64,000 bases of DNA from Aotearoamyces nothofagi (GCA_015345905.1 JADDTR010000017.1:620001-684000); one strand, 5' to 3'. Counted from the stretch's first letter, positions 1 to 12,864 are shown. Made by a program: numbers and translations. The notes: generated by a model from the sequence alone, not told the origin.

Positions 1-1439
1 AGTGAGCAAGCAAATCTTGCACACAGGCCATGTAATATGGGGTATCGACAGCAGGGGATATAGCCGCAACGGAATGCGCACGAATTATTTTCCTTTCGCT
101 ATTTGAAGCATCTGGGTGTGAGTATGAGGGGCCGAGGTTTGGCTGTGAAATGTGAACAAGAGATAGTTGACCAGGCGGTGAATACTCTGGTTGACCAGGG
201 TCCAGATCGAGAAGTATTACACCTTCATGCTTCGATCTCTTCGTAGAAGGTTTGTGCCCTGTTGGCATTAGGCTGCTCGTTAATTGCCGATTTATCAACA
301 ACCTTGCAAAGGTGGATTTCCCTGACGATTTGGGACCGCACACCATGGTAACCGACACTTTCTTAAGATTTTGCTCAGATGTTGATGTAGCCAATGCCTC
401 ATTCCATTCTGGAGGAGAAAGCATAGGCTGCAAAAACATCTTGTGAGGGCCATCATTTGCAGAGAAAAGCTGAAGATGTTAGCAAGAGCCAGTGTGGGCA
501 ATTCTTTCCGAACTTACAATTTGGAAAGAACTCTTTTTCTTTTCGGCCTTCCGCTCATTATTTGCATTTGATGAATCCACAATGGTTGGTTTGTCGTTCC
601 ACAACCTACAGAACAAGGGAGACAGATTCTTGAGAGAGCGAAGGCCACTGCCCAACTCATGGAGGCAAACCTCAACTTCGTCTGTTTCAGATGACAAAAA
701 CCTAATCACTGGCAATGAATGTGAAGAGGGTGCATACACTTGATGTACCGTGCTGGAAGCAGGTAGCGTTGCACCAAGAATTGTGACCTGCCCACGGGAC
801 ACAGAAACGCCATACTCTCCGAGAACAACCAATCTCTGCTACTAATCAGCACGAGTCTCTATAATAAAGGGGCTACAAACCTCGCCAGGTTTTATCTTAA
901 TTGCAATACTACCACCTACTCCACGACTTAGGTTCTCTTTACTAGGCTTTATTGTGCTCAATGGAGGCGGCAATTGGGGTAACAAAGGCCTATCACTGAC
1001 ACGTGACCTTGATCTATAAAATGTTAGATAGGTTGTGAGAATAATGAATATCAAGAGTGCTCATACTTCGTCATGGTTTCTACGGCACCCTCTTCCTCCT
1101 CCACACCAGGTGATGTATCGGACATGTTGCCGTCACCGGCTACGTCGCTATTATCATTAAGATCCTGTCCAAGGCCCCCTCGGAAGATGCGATCAGAGCC
1201 AGTTGCTAATACAATAGAGCCGCCGGCAAAGAGGTCAGAATCCTCAAAACTGGAGTCCTGCTCTCCTGAAGAGGGAGATTTTTGTCCTCCAGTCTCATGT
1301 CCAGACTTAAGCTGTTTCCTAGCTGCGAACGCACTGATAGCTTTAGGCAAGTTAGCAAAATAGCAATGAATATCAAAACGAATATCATACCCTTTGGCTC
1401 TACGAGTGCATTCAACTTACGCCTTTTATTAGAGGCCAT
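1..1439 (-). CDS. GRC3: Polynucleotide 5'-hydroxyl-kinase GRC3 (N-terminal part)
   Basis: GRC3/NOL9-family RNA kinase, which phosphorylates the 5' end made by the LAS1 cut in ITS2 of pre-rRNA in the nucleolus. Five exons read: 1391-1439, 1067-1340, 881-1013, 518-835 and 1-469; the C-terminus lies beyond the left edge. The 414 residues seen start with a basic MASNKRRKL and the ISAFAAR box typical of the family. The beta-sandwich part contains LVVLGEYGVSV and YAPSSHSLPVIR, and a Walker A GPKSSGKST lies at about residue 303, followed by LDLDPGQPEYSPPGQ. An apparent stop near 476 lies inside a 48-base intron (470-517) with a GTAAGT donor and a GCTAAC branch site. It is divergent from RPA34, also a ribosome-synthesis gene, about 200 bases away. 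Confidence 0.93.
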
Positions 1440-1641
1440 AATAACAATTACTGGTGCATGTCCAGACTCAGCAAGTTGTTGTGGTGGTAGCTCCGTCCAT
1501 GAAATCGATCGGAGGAAAGTTTAAACTTTGCCGACGCCAAAATAAAAATGTTTGGGACAAGCTTCCGCATCTGCATCTCAAAATAATTTCTTGTGCCAAA
1601 ATAGAGCTCTAGGATCACGAAATTTCCGAGCAACCACAGCC

Positions 1642-3477
1642 ATGAATTCATTAAAAGAAATGACCAAGAATAGGAAGAAACAGTCTCAAGCTACTACGCC
1701 CAAAAAGACTGGAGTTCGTCACCCTGCACCAATTCTTCCAAAAAGCACAGAGTTCGTTGCTGGGAGCGACATTGAGTCCGATTCCGAGAGTACATCAGAG
1801 AGCGAGTCTGAAGAAGAAATTGTTAAGACTGCGCCTGCAGTCACAAAGGTCAATGGCTCGAAAGCAAAGCCAGTGAGTGCTAGCAGTTCTGAGAGCGCCA
1901 CCGATAGCGACAGTGGGAGTAGTGATGGGGGCGACAGCGAAAGCGAAGAAGAGGAAACAAGTCTGGCTACCAAGGCCACTGCAGCCGTGATTGAGGTTCC
2001 TAAGTATGTCCTGTCGAGGTACTGATTTAATCGACCTAGATGTTAATATCGCTACAGGAAAGCAGGCACACCCAAGGTGTCGAAGGCAGTTCCACCGAAG
2101 CCTGCACAGGCATACAATCCTCCCGCTGGCTTCGAAACGCTCTCTACAAGCAGCGGAAGAAAAGCAAAAGCCGCACAGTTCTTTAACGCTTCGAATCTTG
2201 TTGGCAAACAGATATGGTATATCACTGCACCCGCGTCTGTTCCTATCAGCGCGGTGAAGCGGGTCTCGTTGGAAGATGTACAGCAAGGGAAGCCTGCGCT
2301 ATTTTTAAATGGTCATGACTATGGATTTGTCCAAGACCAGACAGACAAGACATACCAGCCAAAAGTCATGGTGCCCGATGACAACGGCAACGGGTATCGA
2401 ATAGGTAAAAGAGCAGTCGACCAAACACTGCATCTTCAACAAATAGTGAAGCTGCCGGAACTGCCATCATTGACCAACGGTGAAAGTACTGAGCGTAGCA
2501 AAGCAAGGGTAGTAGCGAAGAAACCAGTCAGACAGCAACCCAAAGGTCTGAAAATGCGTTTTCATCCCATCGGATTCGGCAGTGGAAAGAGTGGAACGAT
2601 CGGTTCAAGTACATCCTCTGGTGATACGTCAAGCAGCAGTGACAATGAGTCGGATGAAGAAATGTCAGATGCACCAGCATTTCGGAAGCCGGCGACCACG
2701 TCAAGCTCAGAGACTTCTTCAGATGGCTCTGATGATGATATGGAGGATGCAACAGAGGTTCGAAGCCCTGCGAAAAATGTTGTGCCTAAACCGAATGAAC
2801 GATCACTAAAAAGAAAATTTAGTGATAAAAAGGATACAAGGACAACAAGCAGTTCGTTGAAGTCTCCTAAGATAAATGACAAGCAGCTGAAAAAGTCAAA
2901 TGTGACCGCATCGAATCCGCCAATAGTCATTCCAAGCCGATCACCGTCAACGAATAACAGAGTTACTTCTGTCAATAAAATTCATTTGAGCTCATCGCCC
3001 GCTTCCACATCTAGACACGAGACGAAGATAGTTTCTACACCACAATCATCGCAGATTTTGCCACCACCTCGACTTAGCATACCCCCTAGAAGATCTGTCT
3101 CTCCTATAACATCTGACCTGCCTCGAACAAAAGCGTCAAAGGCAAAGCCTAGTAGTGGCACAGTGTTAGGAAAGGATAGTAGCACTTTGGAAGAACGTAT
3201 CGAAGCTATTGACCGATCTTTGGATGAAGAGCAACGGAAGAAAGAAATTCGGCGACTAAAAGCGAATGAGAGCAGTCGAATTTCTAAGGCCAAAAGGCGG
3301 GATTCTCTAGCCAGCAGCACGCCCAATCGACACGTGAAAGCGCCCAAACAACTCGATGTTTCGAGACATGACCTAGAATTGGATACTCAGCATACGACTT
3401 CATCCCCTATTCTCCCTCTGCCCCGGAAAGTGTCAGCAATACCACCGCCAAATTCAAAAACGCATGTCTCGAAATGA
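1642..3477 (+). CDS. RPA34: RNA polymerase I subunit RPA34 (A34.5)
   Basis: Subunit of the A49-A34.5 heterodimer of RNA polymerase I, which transcribes rDNA. Two exons, 1642-2003 and 2058-3477, give 593 residues. The N-terminus is basic then strongly acidic (Ser/Asp/Glu runs). The dimerisation module lies at about residues 145-240, with GFETL, IWYITAPASVPI and FLNGHDYGFV, all typical of the A34.5 family. The long C-terminal tail is Ser/Lys-rich and disordered. The start is set at 1642 because of its good context (AGCCATGA); an in-frame ATG at 1660 is an alternative. It shares a short divergent promoter with GRC3. Yeast A34.5 is 233 residues, so the tail is much longer here, as is usual in filamentous fungi. 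Confidence 0.88.
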
Positions 3478-3909
3478 GTGTTGGAAGGTTGATGATATGT
3501 CTGGGGTCTAGAATCGATGTTTATAGTACTAAGTGTATGAGCATGGAGTAGGGGTTTGAACACTACTTGGGGAAAAGGATCGGGTTGGTCTACATACATC
3601 TAAGTTTGATTGGCTAAGGGTGTCTACAATGAATACAACTTAGTACTACACCATCGTAATTTCGTGACAGCTATATAAGATCCCCTTGCAAGTCTAGCAC
3701 ACGTGACCATGAGATCAACCATCACTTGCACCGGACTTTCATGCCAATACTCTTTTAAAATGTTCCTTGTTATATATGCATGCTATGTGCTAGTTGTACT
3801 CAAACAATGCCGCCGCGGCCTGTAAAACGCCATCCTCGCCATGCTGCCTCTCCGATCTCCAAATCTCTCTCTGTTCTCTCGAAGCCATACCCGTGCCCCA
3901 AAAGGCATC
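3478..3909. other. Convergent 3' region, no gene seen
   Basis: Lies between the stop codons of RPA34 and VPS4, which face each other. It should hold both 3' UTRs and terminators. I see no open frame of note and no repeat. Confidence 0.7.
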
Positions 3910-5334
3910 TTAAGCACCTTCGCTACCGAACTCGTTGGTCCATTCCTCGCTGCGCTTGATATCTTCTGCCGAGACAGTTGGCCTAGAACCCTTGACTGCC
4001 TTGATGAAATCCTTGAGCTGCAATGGCGGCTCGAGGAGCTTATCTGAGTCTACTTCTGTCCATGTCATTTCTTGTGCGCCTGTGTCGCCGGGAGAACAAG
4101 GGGTCAGCTTTTCGACGTCTCCATCCATCACCTAGTGGATATGTAAGTTATTGACACCTTAATAGCAAGAGCCTGATTTCGAAGAGCTTACCTTCTTATA
4201 ATGTGTTGCTGTCTGAATTTTTCGTACGGGTTGCATCAGAGCATCCTGCACCGCAATGCTGATATCACTTCCAGAATACCCCTCACTTAGCTCTCCTAGC
4301 TTTCTATAATCCGCAGCAACGAGATCGCATGGAGTTGTACCGACACTGAGTTCGAACATTTTCGTTCTTGCGGGTAGATCCGGCAATGAGATATGTACGC
4401 GACGCTGGAATCGTCTTCGGATGGCAGCGTCTAGCTGCCATGGAATATTGGTCGCTCCTAGAACCAAGACACCTTTGGAGTCTCGCCCTACACCGTCCAT
4501 CTGTACCAACATTTCCGTTTTGATGCGCCGAGAAGCTTCAGACTCTCCTTCACCACGAGGACCGCACAAGGCATCGACTTCGTCAATGAAGATAATTGAC
4601 GGCTTGTTTTCGCGCGCCATGGCGAAGAGCTGCTTCACTAATCTGTGCAGCACTATTAGAACAACATCTACTTTAGAGGCAGAGTGGACAACTCACCTTT
4701 CACTCTCTCCCATCCACTTACTAACCAAGTCACTACTGCTAACACTGAAGAACGTGCTGTTTGCCTCCGTAGCTACAGCTTTCGCGAGGAAACTCTTTCC
4801 CGTACCGGGAGGTCCGTATAGTAGAATACCCTTCCACGGTTGTCTCTTCCCCACAAATAGATGTGGGAACTTTATAGGCAAAATGACAGCTTCTTTCAGC
4901 GCCTCTTTTGCTCCCTCAAGACCTGCAACATCTTCCCACTTGATATTGGGCTTATCCTGCAATATCGCTCCCGCCAACGCATTTCGCAACTTCTTGTTCT
5001 CCGGATCCACCTCGTCGCCATCTTCTCCCTCCTTGCCCTTTCCTCCGCCTCCAGTTGAACTCCCATTCGCACCAACCATCCCAGGCTTCCTTCGCTTGCT
5101 GTCGCTGTCTGCTAAATGGTTCTTCAGCTTCTCGGCGCGCTCCATGTACTCGCTTGCCTTGGCCCGGATCATCTCCTTAGATTTAGCATTTTTCTCCCAT
5201 TTCAGAGCTAGCATAAAGAGTTCAAGCGATTGGTAGTATAGTTGATACGCCTTTTCATACTCGCCCGCTGTATCAGACTCGATTGCCTTCTTGACCACGT
5301 CTATCGCGCGGCCGAGGAAGTCCGTATTCGACAT
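3910..5334 (-). CDS. VPS4: ESCRT-III disassembly ATPase VPS4
   Basis: AAA ATPase that strips ESCRT-III polymers from endosomal and other membranes. Three exons (4697-5334, 4192-4642, 3910-4131) give 436 residues, essentially the length of yeast Vps4 (437). An N-terminal MIT domain (about 1-75) is followed by an acidic/Gly linker, then one AAA cassette. Walker A GPPGTGKS is at 174-181 and Walker B IIFIDEVD at about 229-236, followed by the [19 protein letters not shown] stretch and the sensor-1 Asn in ATNIPW. The C-terminus has the Vps4-specific helix ([21 protein letters not shown]). Both introns (54 and 60 bases) have clean GT/AG ends and keep the frame. Confidence 0.97.
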
Positions 5335-6064
5335 GGTTTTCGTAGTGTTGGATATTCGCTCTAGATATGATCGAATGTAGTAATTGTGGTGTCATATAGC
5401 GTATGAAGCTTTAATGGGAGCTTTCGAACGAGTCGCGAACGGCGAGTCTGTGCGGTCTGGTGCAGGATGTCTTCAGGACTAGATTTGTGATAATCGAAGG
5501 CCGAAGATAGGTTGAAAGCTCTAGAAGAACGCAAGGATAGCCTTGCTCTGAACAATAGGATCCAAGTGGGCACAGGAATTTTAGAAAGCTTCAACAGCTT
5601 GTTGTAGAGTGGGGCGCTGGTTGGGTCGTTGGTCGTCTATAAACAGAGGATGCGATAGGCCTACAAAGCTCCTGTCCAGCATAAATAGGTGCCAGAATGA
5701 CCTATGCTGCAGAGAAAATGCAGTTTGAGAGGCTCTGTAGAACGGTAGCGCGCGTTGCCTTTATGAAGGAGGTTTGCTATGTACGCACTGTGCTGTGCGG
5801 TCGTCGTGTACGGCGATAGCAACGGCGTCATTCTAGAAGCGATTTCGCTAGGATGCTTCCCCGCGCTAAGCAAGCGGCCCCTGGAGCTTTCTGATATTGA
5901 AGAAACGCCGCAGAATAGCTCCTTGGTATACACTTTGAGTCTCTCGTCGTTTAAGTGTGCCTTTACTTCTGTGAAATAACTAACCTGTTGAACATAATAT
6001 AATGCGAGTAAGGAACTGAGTTACCTGCTAAGCACCACCAACCTTGATTCGATCAGTCGCAAGC
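5335..6064. other. Divergent intergenic region VPS4 / prefoldin 6
   Basis: Promoter region shared by two divergent housekeeping genes. Only short, composition-free open frames are present; none looks like a gene. No repeat was noticed. Confidence 0.6.
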
Positions 6065-6670
6065 ATGGCAGAAGCGCAGCAACACCTCCAAGCTCTGTCC
6101 GAGGAGTACCAGAAGCTTCAGCAAGGTATGTGATACCGAATTCATATTCTCATGGCGTATGTCAATCTCTGATCATTATTAGAATTGCAAGCTTGCGTTA
6201 CAGCCCGACAAAGGCTCGAAAGTCAGCAACAAGAGAATAAGGGTGTGCAGCAGGTGTGTGAATGGTCATCTCTAATCACGAGAGAGAACCTGGACTAAGG
6301 ATGATAGGAATTCGCTGCCCTAAAAGACGATGCGAATATCTACAAGCTGGTCGGGCCGGTCCTGTTGAAGCAGGATAAGACGGAGGCAGTTCTGGCTGTA
6401 GATGGACGGCTGGAGTTTATTGAAAATGATATGTTAGTGCTGGCACACGAGCTGTATAATGGGTGTTACTGATGGCTTTTTAGAAAGAGAGTTGAGAAGC
6501 AGATTGCGGAGATTCAAGAAAGAAGCGACAAGAAGAGAATGGAGGTAAGCAAATATGACTATGCTGCCTCGAGGATCCAAGATGCTGACGGGTTCGTTCA
6601 GATTATACAGATTCAATCACATGGCCAACAGCAGGCACAAGGGGAGCCGCAAGCTCAGGCAGTCGCATGA
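6065..6670 (+). CDS. YKE2: Prefoldin subunit 6
   Basis: Beta-type subunit of the prefoldin hexamer, which hands unfolded actin and tubulin to the CCT chaperonin in the cytosol. Five short exons: 6065-6125, 6183-6253, 6308-6432, 6484-6544, 6602-6670; total 128 residues. The protein is two helices around the beta hairpin. The first helix holds LSEEYQKLQQELQACVTARQ, and the hairpin is IYKLVGPVLLKQDKTEAVLAV with DGRLEFIENDI. The second helix is KRVEKQIAEIQERSDKK, and the tail is Gln/Ala-rich. These are hallmark positions of subunit 6. The exons are too short for any single open frame to reveal the gene, but every junction keeps phase and family alignment. Confidence 0.93.
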
Positions 6671-9303
6671 GGGGAGACGTGAAAAGAACAGGCGTTTGAG
6701 GAGAGCATTGCGAGGCGTAATATATTAAGGGTGCTTACTTCAAGAGCTCTTAGGTATCGATAATTGGCCGAGAGGTGGAGGCACCACAATCATAAAATCA
6801 AAATTGAGTTATATTGGCCACTGCCAAATCCTATTCCGCTTGCTTGCCGACGTAAGGGGTGTGTGTATTGGGCATCGCCGTTATAGAAGATGACTTGATC
6901 AACCCCAAGTCTTAACCGTCATTCTTGCGATTCGTGCGTGCTTGTAGCGGTCGGAGGGGTGACTGGATGCTTTCACAGGTGATGATATACCAGGCCTTAA
7001 CTGACTCGTACGTGCGTACAAATGGAGCGCCATCTTGTGAGCTCGCCGAATGAAGCCGAAGATACCGGGCAGGCAAGGAGTTGAAGGTACTTGATCCTTG
7101 AGAGAGTTGCGCACCCATCATGAATAGCCCTGCGGTTCTAAGCAGTTTCCCGCATGGAAGTTTATTAAATGGAGTAAAAGATAACATGCCGTACAATCTT
7201 CCGACGCTACGAATGGGAAGTGACGAGCTAGATTAATGGGATCCTTGTTGCTGCGGACACATGCAATGGCACATCAGATCAATACGTCTAAAACAGCCGA
7301 AATTTGCATGTGTACTCGAGATTCTGGCGTGGCTTGGGACGGGAGAGGTGAGGCTGCTCGAATATGATGCAGCAGCTATCTATCACTCGTGGCCCAAGAT
7401 GCCTCGCAGTAGCAATTGGCGAGCGGGCGTCTGTTTCCTACTTTGCGGTGAATCTAGCTGCATCGCGGGCCTACTGCTGCATGATGCATGGCGAAGGAGG
7501 AGACAGAGAAGTGCGGATGCTGGCTCGGGGCATATTTCAGCGAAAGGACTAACCTCAGGACGAGCGGAGGGCGAGGTATTATACCGTTCCGGCTCGCCTC
7601 TTTTCTCCACGAGCACATATCGCTACCCCGCGAACTGAAGGGTGCGTGTGCAGGGCTTCTTCTGCCAGACGGGCGAACACGAACATGAACATGAAGGCAT
7701 GGCGATGTAGAAGCGAGGAGCCTCGGGGCTGCGCTTCCCTGGAGAAACGTGCCGCAGGTGCAGAGCTGTCCGCGTGAGGTCTTTTCTTGCCGGAGGCCCG
7801 GACCGTGCCCGTGGTTTCGGCGACTACGTCTTCTCTCTAACCTTGCATACCGCTGCTCTCGGGCTCTGATGCTCTGGTGCTCTCATGCTCTCGTGCTCAC
7901 ACCCTCACACCCTCCCATGCTTGCATCCATCGCGGTTCTGCCGGTGCCGTGCTGTAGGAGACGCTCCAGCAGTGACACGGCGGACGTGTAAAGCATGGTG
8001 GCTTTGGGGTTTCGACCCAGGAACCCTGTTGCTGATGGGTATACGCAACAGCGGCGAGGAAGAGGACTCGAGGAGGTTGAGCGGTGTAGGGTGTGCACAG
8101 GGTGTTATGTGCGAGGAAGGGAGTAATATGGCGAGGTGAGAGGTAAGGGCCCTGGGAGGAGAAGCAAAAGGGAGGATGCTTTGTGACACGGAGCCGTTAG
8201 ACACGGAGCACAAAGTACACACAGTACACAAACCATAGACGAGTCGTCGATACAATCTCCGACATGTACTCGTCATAATCTTGCAGCGATATTAATGCCC
8301 TGAAATTGGCCAACATGCGGGGAGGCTCAGGAGGGCAGGCTGTAGCCACGAAAGCCCTTATTACAACCCGTCTGCCCTGTTTTGAAACCCTCTCCATCTC
8401 AGCCCGTTTGCGCAGTTTCTACTATCGTCGCAATACCTCTACAGCACTTACGGGCCACCTAAGGTCCCGAACAGCACTCGTACAGTACCGCAAGGCACGT
8501 ACATACCGTACTTTGCAAGCACGGCAAGGCCCCCGGCCCGGCGCTGTAGGCTGTTCCCAGCGTGCCAGGTCCCCTACCACGCCTGCCACGCCGGCCACGC
8601 CGCCGTGCCCGCACAGCCGCTGTGCTGGGCTGCTGGGCTGCTGGGCTCCTGGGGTCTCTCTGGCCCTGCTCTGCACCGCCCCGTTGTCTCGACCACCTCG
8701 CCGGGAGGCATTTGGCAGGCCGGAACGATCTCTCTCATCTAGATTCGACCCACTCCCCCGTCTGGCCCCCTCTGGCCCCCTCTGGCAGCGTCGGGCACCC
8801 ACTGACTGAACCCCCCCGACACCCACTGGCACCCGCTGGCACCCGCTGGCATCCCGCTGAAATCCCGTTGGCGTCCACTGCACAGTGGGCAGCCGCAGTG
8901 CACCAGCGGACTCTGTGCGCGGCCTTGCTCGCTAAGCGTGTGCCCTCGCCCAGCGCTGCACCGCACCGTATGCACGTCTTCCGCTACGCTGCCTTGCCCC
9001 CGAACTCCCAGCACAGCCGATTCCGACGTCCGCAATCCGCAATCCGCAATCCGCAATCCGCAATCCGCAAGCAACCAGCAGGAAAAGTGGATATTGCTCT
9101 TCCACTACCAGACTGCCTATTACCTTATTACCACTCAACTCCTCCGTCTTACAAATAGATGGATGCCAGTCTCACCACCATTCCCCTCCTCTTGACCGTG
9201 GCTTGAGACAGTGTGCGCGCACTGTGCCAGCATCTCGCAACCGTGGATCTAATCCAGAAGGGAAAAAAAAAGAGACATTGTGGCGCCCGAGAGATAAGAA
9301 ATC
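6671..9303. other. 2.6-kb gene-poor region with GC-rich short repeats
   Basis: No gene could be supported. The right half (about 8570-9075) is GC-rich with several short tandem arrays: a 10-base GCTGGGCTGC-like unit near 8625-8655, CTGGCCCCCT units near 8760-8786, CTGGCACCCG units near 8828-8860, and a CCGCAAT heptamer array at 9030-9070. Overlapping open frames on both strands here follow from the high GC content and have no family signal. Confidence 0.6.
9030..9070. repeat. CCGCAAT heptamer tandem array
   Basis: About 5.9 uninterrupted copies of the 7-base unit CCGCAAT, about 230 bases before the first exon of LST7. The copies are near perfect, so the array is probably length-variable between strains. 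Confidence 0.95.
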
Positions 9304-10901
9304 ATGACGTCTATTGTAAGCATCTTTCATTTATAACAGCGGCGCATCGCCATCAGTCGAGGTATTCCAAGAGGAAATATGCCATCCCATCCACCACCCC
9401 CGCTGCATGGATCTATAGAATAGCAGGGATTGGGGATATTCTTTAACGTCTTGTACTGTATTAACACAAGCTTTGTTCTCAGTTGTGCCTTGCACATTAT
9501 TGCGACACTCATGGCCCGACACCTCTCATGGTCACTGAAGGCCTCCCCGTTGGCTGCCAACACTGCTACGATGAGGAGGGGCCTGCGACAGAACGACCCA
9601 GTACAGCCTTTAGAATCCGTTCTTCGGGCAGCCCTGCTGCAAGTCTTTCCGCACAGTCATCACTCGACCAAGACCAAGATTCACAAAGATCGATGCAATC
9701 ACAGCACCGAAGTCTCTCGGCATCATCCTCTGCTATTGAGACACCACCGGAAAGCCCTCGAATAGTAGCACTACAGACTGGACGACAAGCAAACGGCCCC
9801 CGTCGCGACTCGAGTTTTCGTAAGACATACGACGAAAACGACAGAAAGCGAGCTATACCATGTGAGAATTGTGCCTTGACGTTGCCAAAGAGATTAAAGG
9901 ACAAGGTCTCAGAATCTGCACTTGGAAGTCCCGCAAATAGTGGTAAAGAGAGCAATACAGGGCCAGTATTAAGGACGAGGAAGCCGTATGAGAGGATCTC
10001 ATCGGCAGAACGGACCTCACCCAAGTCGACAGCTTCAGACTCCGACGAGGCCGAACGGATTCCAACAGGTACAAACGGGCGGATAATATTGAAACGCTCA
10101 ACAACGTCTTCCACCACCTCCTCCTTATCCTCCTGCAACTCGCAGTCTCATACACACTACCTCGACTATACCTCCACCCATGATCCTCTCTCGTCGAGCT
10201 CCTTTTCCATCCTCCGAGCTAGTTGTCTGCGCACACTCTCGTGTGAAACACTGCCGCCATCTAGCACCACGACCAACCCACCAGCTTCCCCAATCTCGCC
10301 GTATTCACACAAATTTCCTACAACCAATAGTACAACCCCCACCTCTGGCGGCCCGATATTTTTCGGTGACCCTCTGGCTGGTTATACAACCGCCTACATA
10401 TTCCGTGTTCCCGACCCCTACGCCCGCGGCCGTAGACGTGTATATGCATTCATGTGCCTCTCAACTGCCCGAGAGCGCTCTGCCATGCGGGCATTCTCCT
10501 ACCTTGCCGCTGCCTTCCGGGACCTCGCATCATGGATCCAGAGCCTGGCTGAGCAAGAGGCAGACCGTCTCGACAGTGAGGCGCAAAGTCCACTCACAAC
10601 ATCATCCACCTCCACATCCCTCTTGCAGTCTGCAAGATCCCCACCATTCTCGAACCCGTCTAGCGGAAGCTTAAATTCCGACGGCAAAGGAAAGGAGAAA
10701 GAAAGCAAGATAGCCTTCACGCCTACTTCCTCTTTCCTCTCCGGCCGCGCATATGACCCTGATGGCTTCCCGCGGAAAGGAGGCGCGGGGATCCGCTCTC
10801 GTGGCCTGGCAGAGCTGGTTGGACGTGCTGACTTTTTTATTGAACTGCATGCACGCTTTGTGGCTCTCCTGGCACAGCTTTCCCTAATGTTCGCTTCATG
10901 A
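9304..10901 (+). CDS. LST7: Folliculin-like protein Lst7
   Basis: Orthologue of folliculin/Lst7, which works with Lst4/FNIP as a GTPase-activating complex for RagC/Gtr2 at the vacuole in amino-acid signalling to TORC1. Two exons: a 12-base first exon (9304-9315, Met-Thr-Ser-Ile) and 9483-10901, joined over a 167-base intron; 476 residues. The joined start gives LCLAHYCDTHGPTPLMVTE, the folliculin N-terminal signature. A CxxC pair follows (CENC, about residue 127), and after a Ser/Thr-rich linker comes the longin part: GGPIFFGDP, then YIFRVPDPYARGRRRVYAF and AFSYLAAAFRDL. It ends after the longin-like domain, as in yeast Lst7, with no DENN half. The micro-exon start is inferred from the family N-terminus. 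Confidence 0.85.
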
Positions 10902-11234
10902 CTAGCAAGCCACCCACGAGGGGTGGTGAAGGAAGCCCAAAAAGGAAAAGGCGTCGTATAATATACACAAAAACGATATAATGGTAATAAAAGAAGGCGC
11001 TTAGAGGGGCGTTTTTGCTTTGGCCAATCTCTGTTGATCATGCTGCATTTCAGCGAACGTTGTTTTATCAACGATTTCTTTTACGATACCCTGCTCTTGT
11101 GCTTTTAAATAGACGAGATCGTGCGCGATTAGAATTAACCATGAGAGTGAGTAAATGCAAGATCTTTTGATTGTCTTTCTATTATGATAGTAGTACAGAA
11201 ACGCTATGCTACACGTGACGGAAATGCTCTGTCT
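10902..11234. other. Convergent 3' region LST7 / RPT3
   Basis: 333 bases between two facing stop codons. No gene or repeat seen. Confidence 0.65.
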
Positions 11235-12864
11235 CTACTTGTAGAAATCGAATTTGTCGGCCCTGTATTTTGCCAAACGTTAGTCACGTGATACATAGTA
11301 AAGGACGTCGTAGGAATGGGACATGTGAGGCATGTCTGGGGAGCCACCAGCTCTCAGAACTTGTCTTGCAACAGAATCAATAAGGGTAACTGTCCGGGAA
11401 ATACGTACTCTTGTGCTCCCTTAACTTGGCTGCTATAAGCATCTTCCAAGTCTGATTGGATAATATTATATCTGTTCTTCCGCACTGCTCTCAGACCTGC
11501 CTCTTGCATAATGGCTGCGATGATAGCTCCGCTTAGCGGATCATTGCGGATGATGAGAGAATCTAAATCAACCTCTGGACTCAAGCTCATCTTGCTCGCA
11601 ATTGTTGTGAAAATTAATCGCCTCTCCCGCCTATCCTTGAGATTTGGGAACTCTATTTTCCTATCTAGTCGTCCGGGTCTGAGGAGCGCAGGGTCCAAGG
11701 TATCTGCACGGTTAGTTGCCATTATGACTTTGACGTTACTTGTCTGGTCGAAACCGTCCATTTGATTGAGCAACTCGAGAAGAATACGCTGTACTTCGCG
11801 ATCAGCACCGGTCTGGGCATCGAATCGCTTTGTGGCGATGGCATCTATTTCATCTATGAAGATTATTGCTGGGGAGTTCTCCCGAGCCATACGGAACACA
11901 TCGCGGACCATGCGCGGACCTTCACCGAGATACTTCTGCACGAATTCGGAGCCAACGACTCGGATGAAATTTGCCGTGGTGGAGTTGGCGACAGCCTTGA
12001 CCAGCATGGTCTTTCCCGTACCAGGTGGACCATAGAGGAGAACACCTCGTGGTGGATCAATACCTGGATTTGTGAAGTCAGTAATGATGAGCATAAAGAG
12101 ATTTTCATTTAACTTTACCAATCTGTTTATAGAGATCGAAATGCGTTAGCGGCAGTTCCACAGCCTCTCTGATTTCTTGTTTTTGCATATCCAAACCTCC
12201 GACATCTGCATATGTCACATCAGGTTTTTCATGTGCGCCAAGCATCGCAATCGAGGAATCTGCTTCGGGAGGGAGGATATCGACAAGTGAGTTCGAGTGG
12301 CGATGGAGGGCGACCGAGGATGAAGGCTTGAGCTTCTCCCGGTCAAGAGTGGACAGAATTCGTACAACATAGTTAGAGCCTGTGGATGATTGCACAATAC
12401 CGGTGCTATTGAAGGACGAGATTAGCAAGAAGTAAAAGATCCAAAGGGTCCAAAAGGCGTCTTACTTCTGGTCTATAGCTTCCATGAATTGTCCGATCAC
12501 CAGAGGTACGCTCTGAATCCGCTTGATCTCTTCTTGAGCTCGGACAAGCTCTCTCTTAAGGCTCCTGTGCATTGTGAGTATGGTAAATACTGTAGATTAT
12601 ATTGTGGGATCCTGTACCTCTGCTCATCCTTGATGTATTCCTCCTGAAGTTGAATATACCTGCGATTCGTAAGCACATGTAAACAACTACCTTCCGGGGT
12701 TAAACACACTCAAGGTGCCGTTGAAGTTTTTTCAGTGTAGAATATTCATCGCTGCCATCTGTTCCAAGCCCTTCCAAAGAATCTATGTTCGGTATCGATG
12801 ATGGCATTTGCTTCTTGTGAGGCAATACCTGGTTTGCAGGGCTATCTACCAATACGTCGCCCAT
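11235..12864 (-). CDS. RPT3: 26S proteasome ATPase subunit RPT3
   Basis: One of the six AAA ATPases of the proteasome base that unfold substrates. Six exons: 12710-12864, 12618-12659, 12466-12564, 12119-12405, 11409-12063 and 11235-11262; 421 residues. An N-terminal coiled coil is followed by the OB domain ([19 protein letters not shown]). The AAA core has Walker A GPPGTGKT at 206-213 and Walker B IIFIDEID at 261-268, then the Rpt3 stretch [20 protein letters not shown]. The last exon is only 28 bases, behind a 146-base intron, and encodes ADKFDFYK with the family's C-terminal FYK tail that docks into the 20S alpha ring. Without this exon the frame ends in an unrelated tail. Near the C-terminus several usually conserved positions differ ([13 protein letters not shown] rather than SGADI). 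Confidence 0.95.

Noticed and set aside
470-517. Apparent in-frame stop in GRC3 suggesting a broken gene
   Set aside because: It falls within a 48-base intron with good donor, branch and acceptor; the joined protein matches the family.
8306-9158. GC-rich frames on both strands (150-200 codons)
   Set aside because: They are made of tandem GC repeats, open in several phases at once; no family match.
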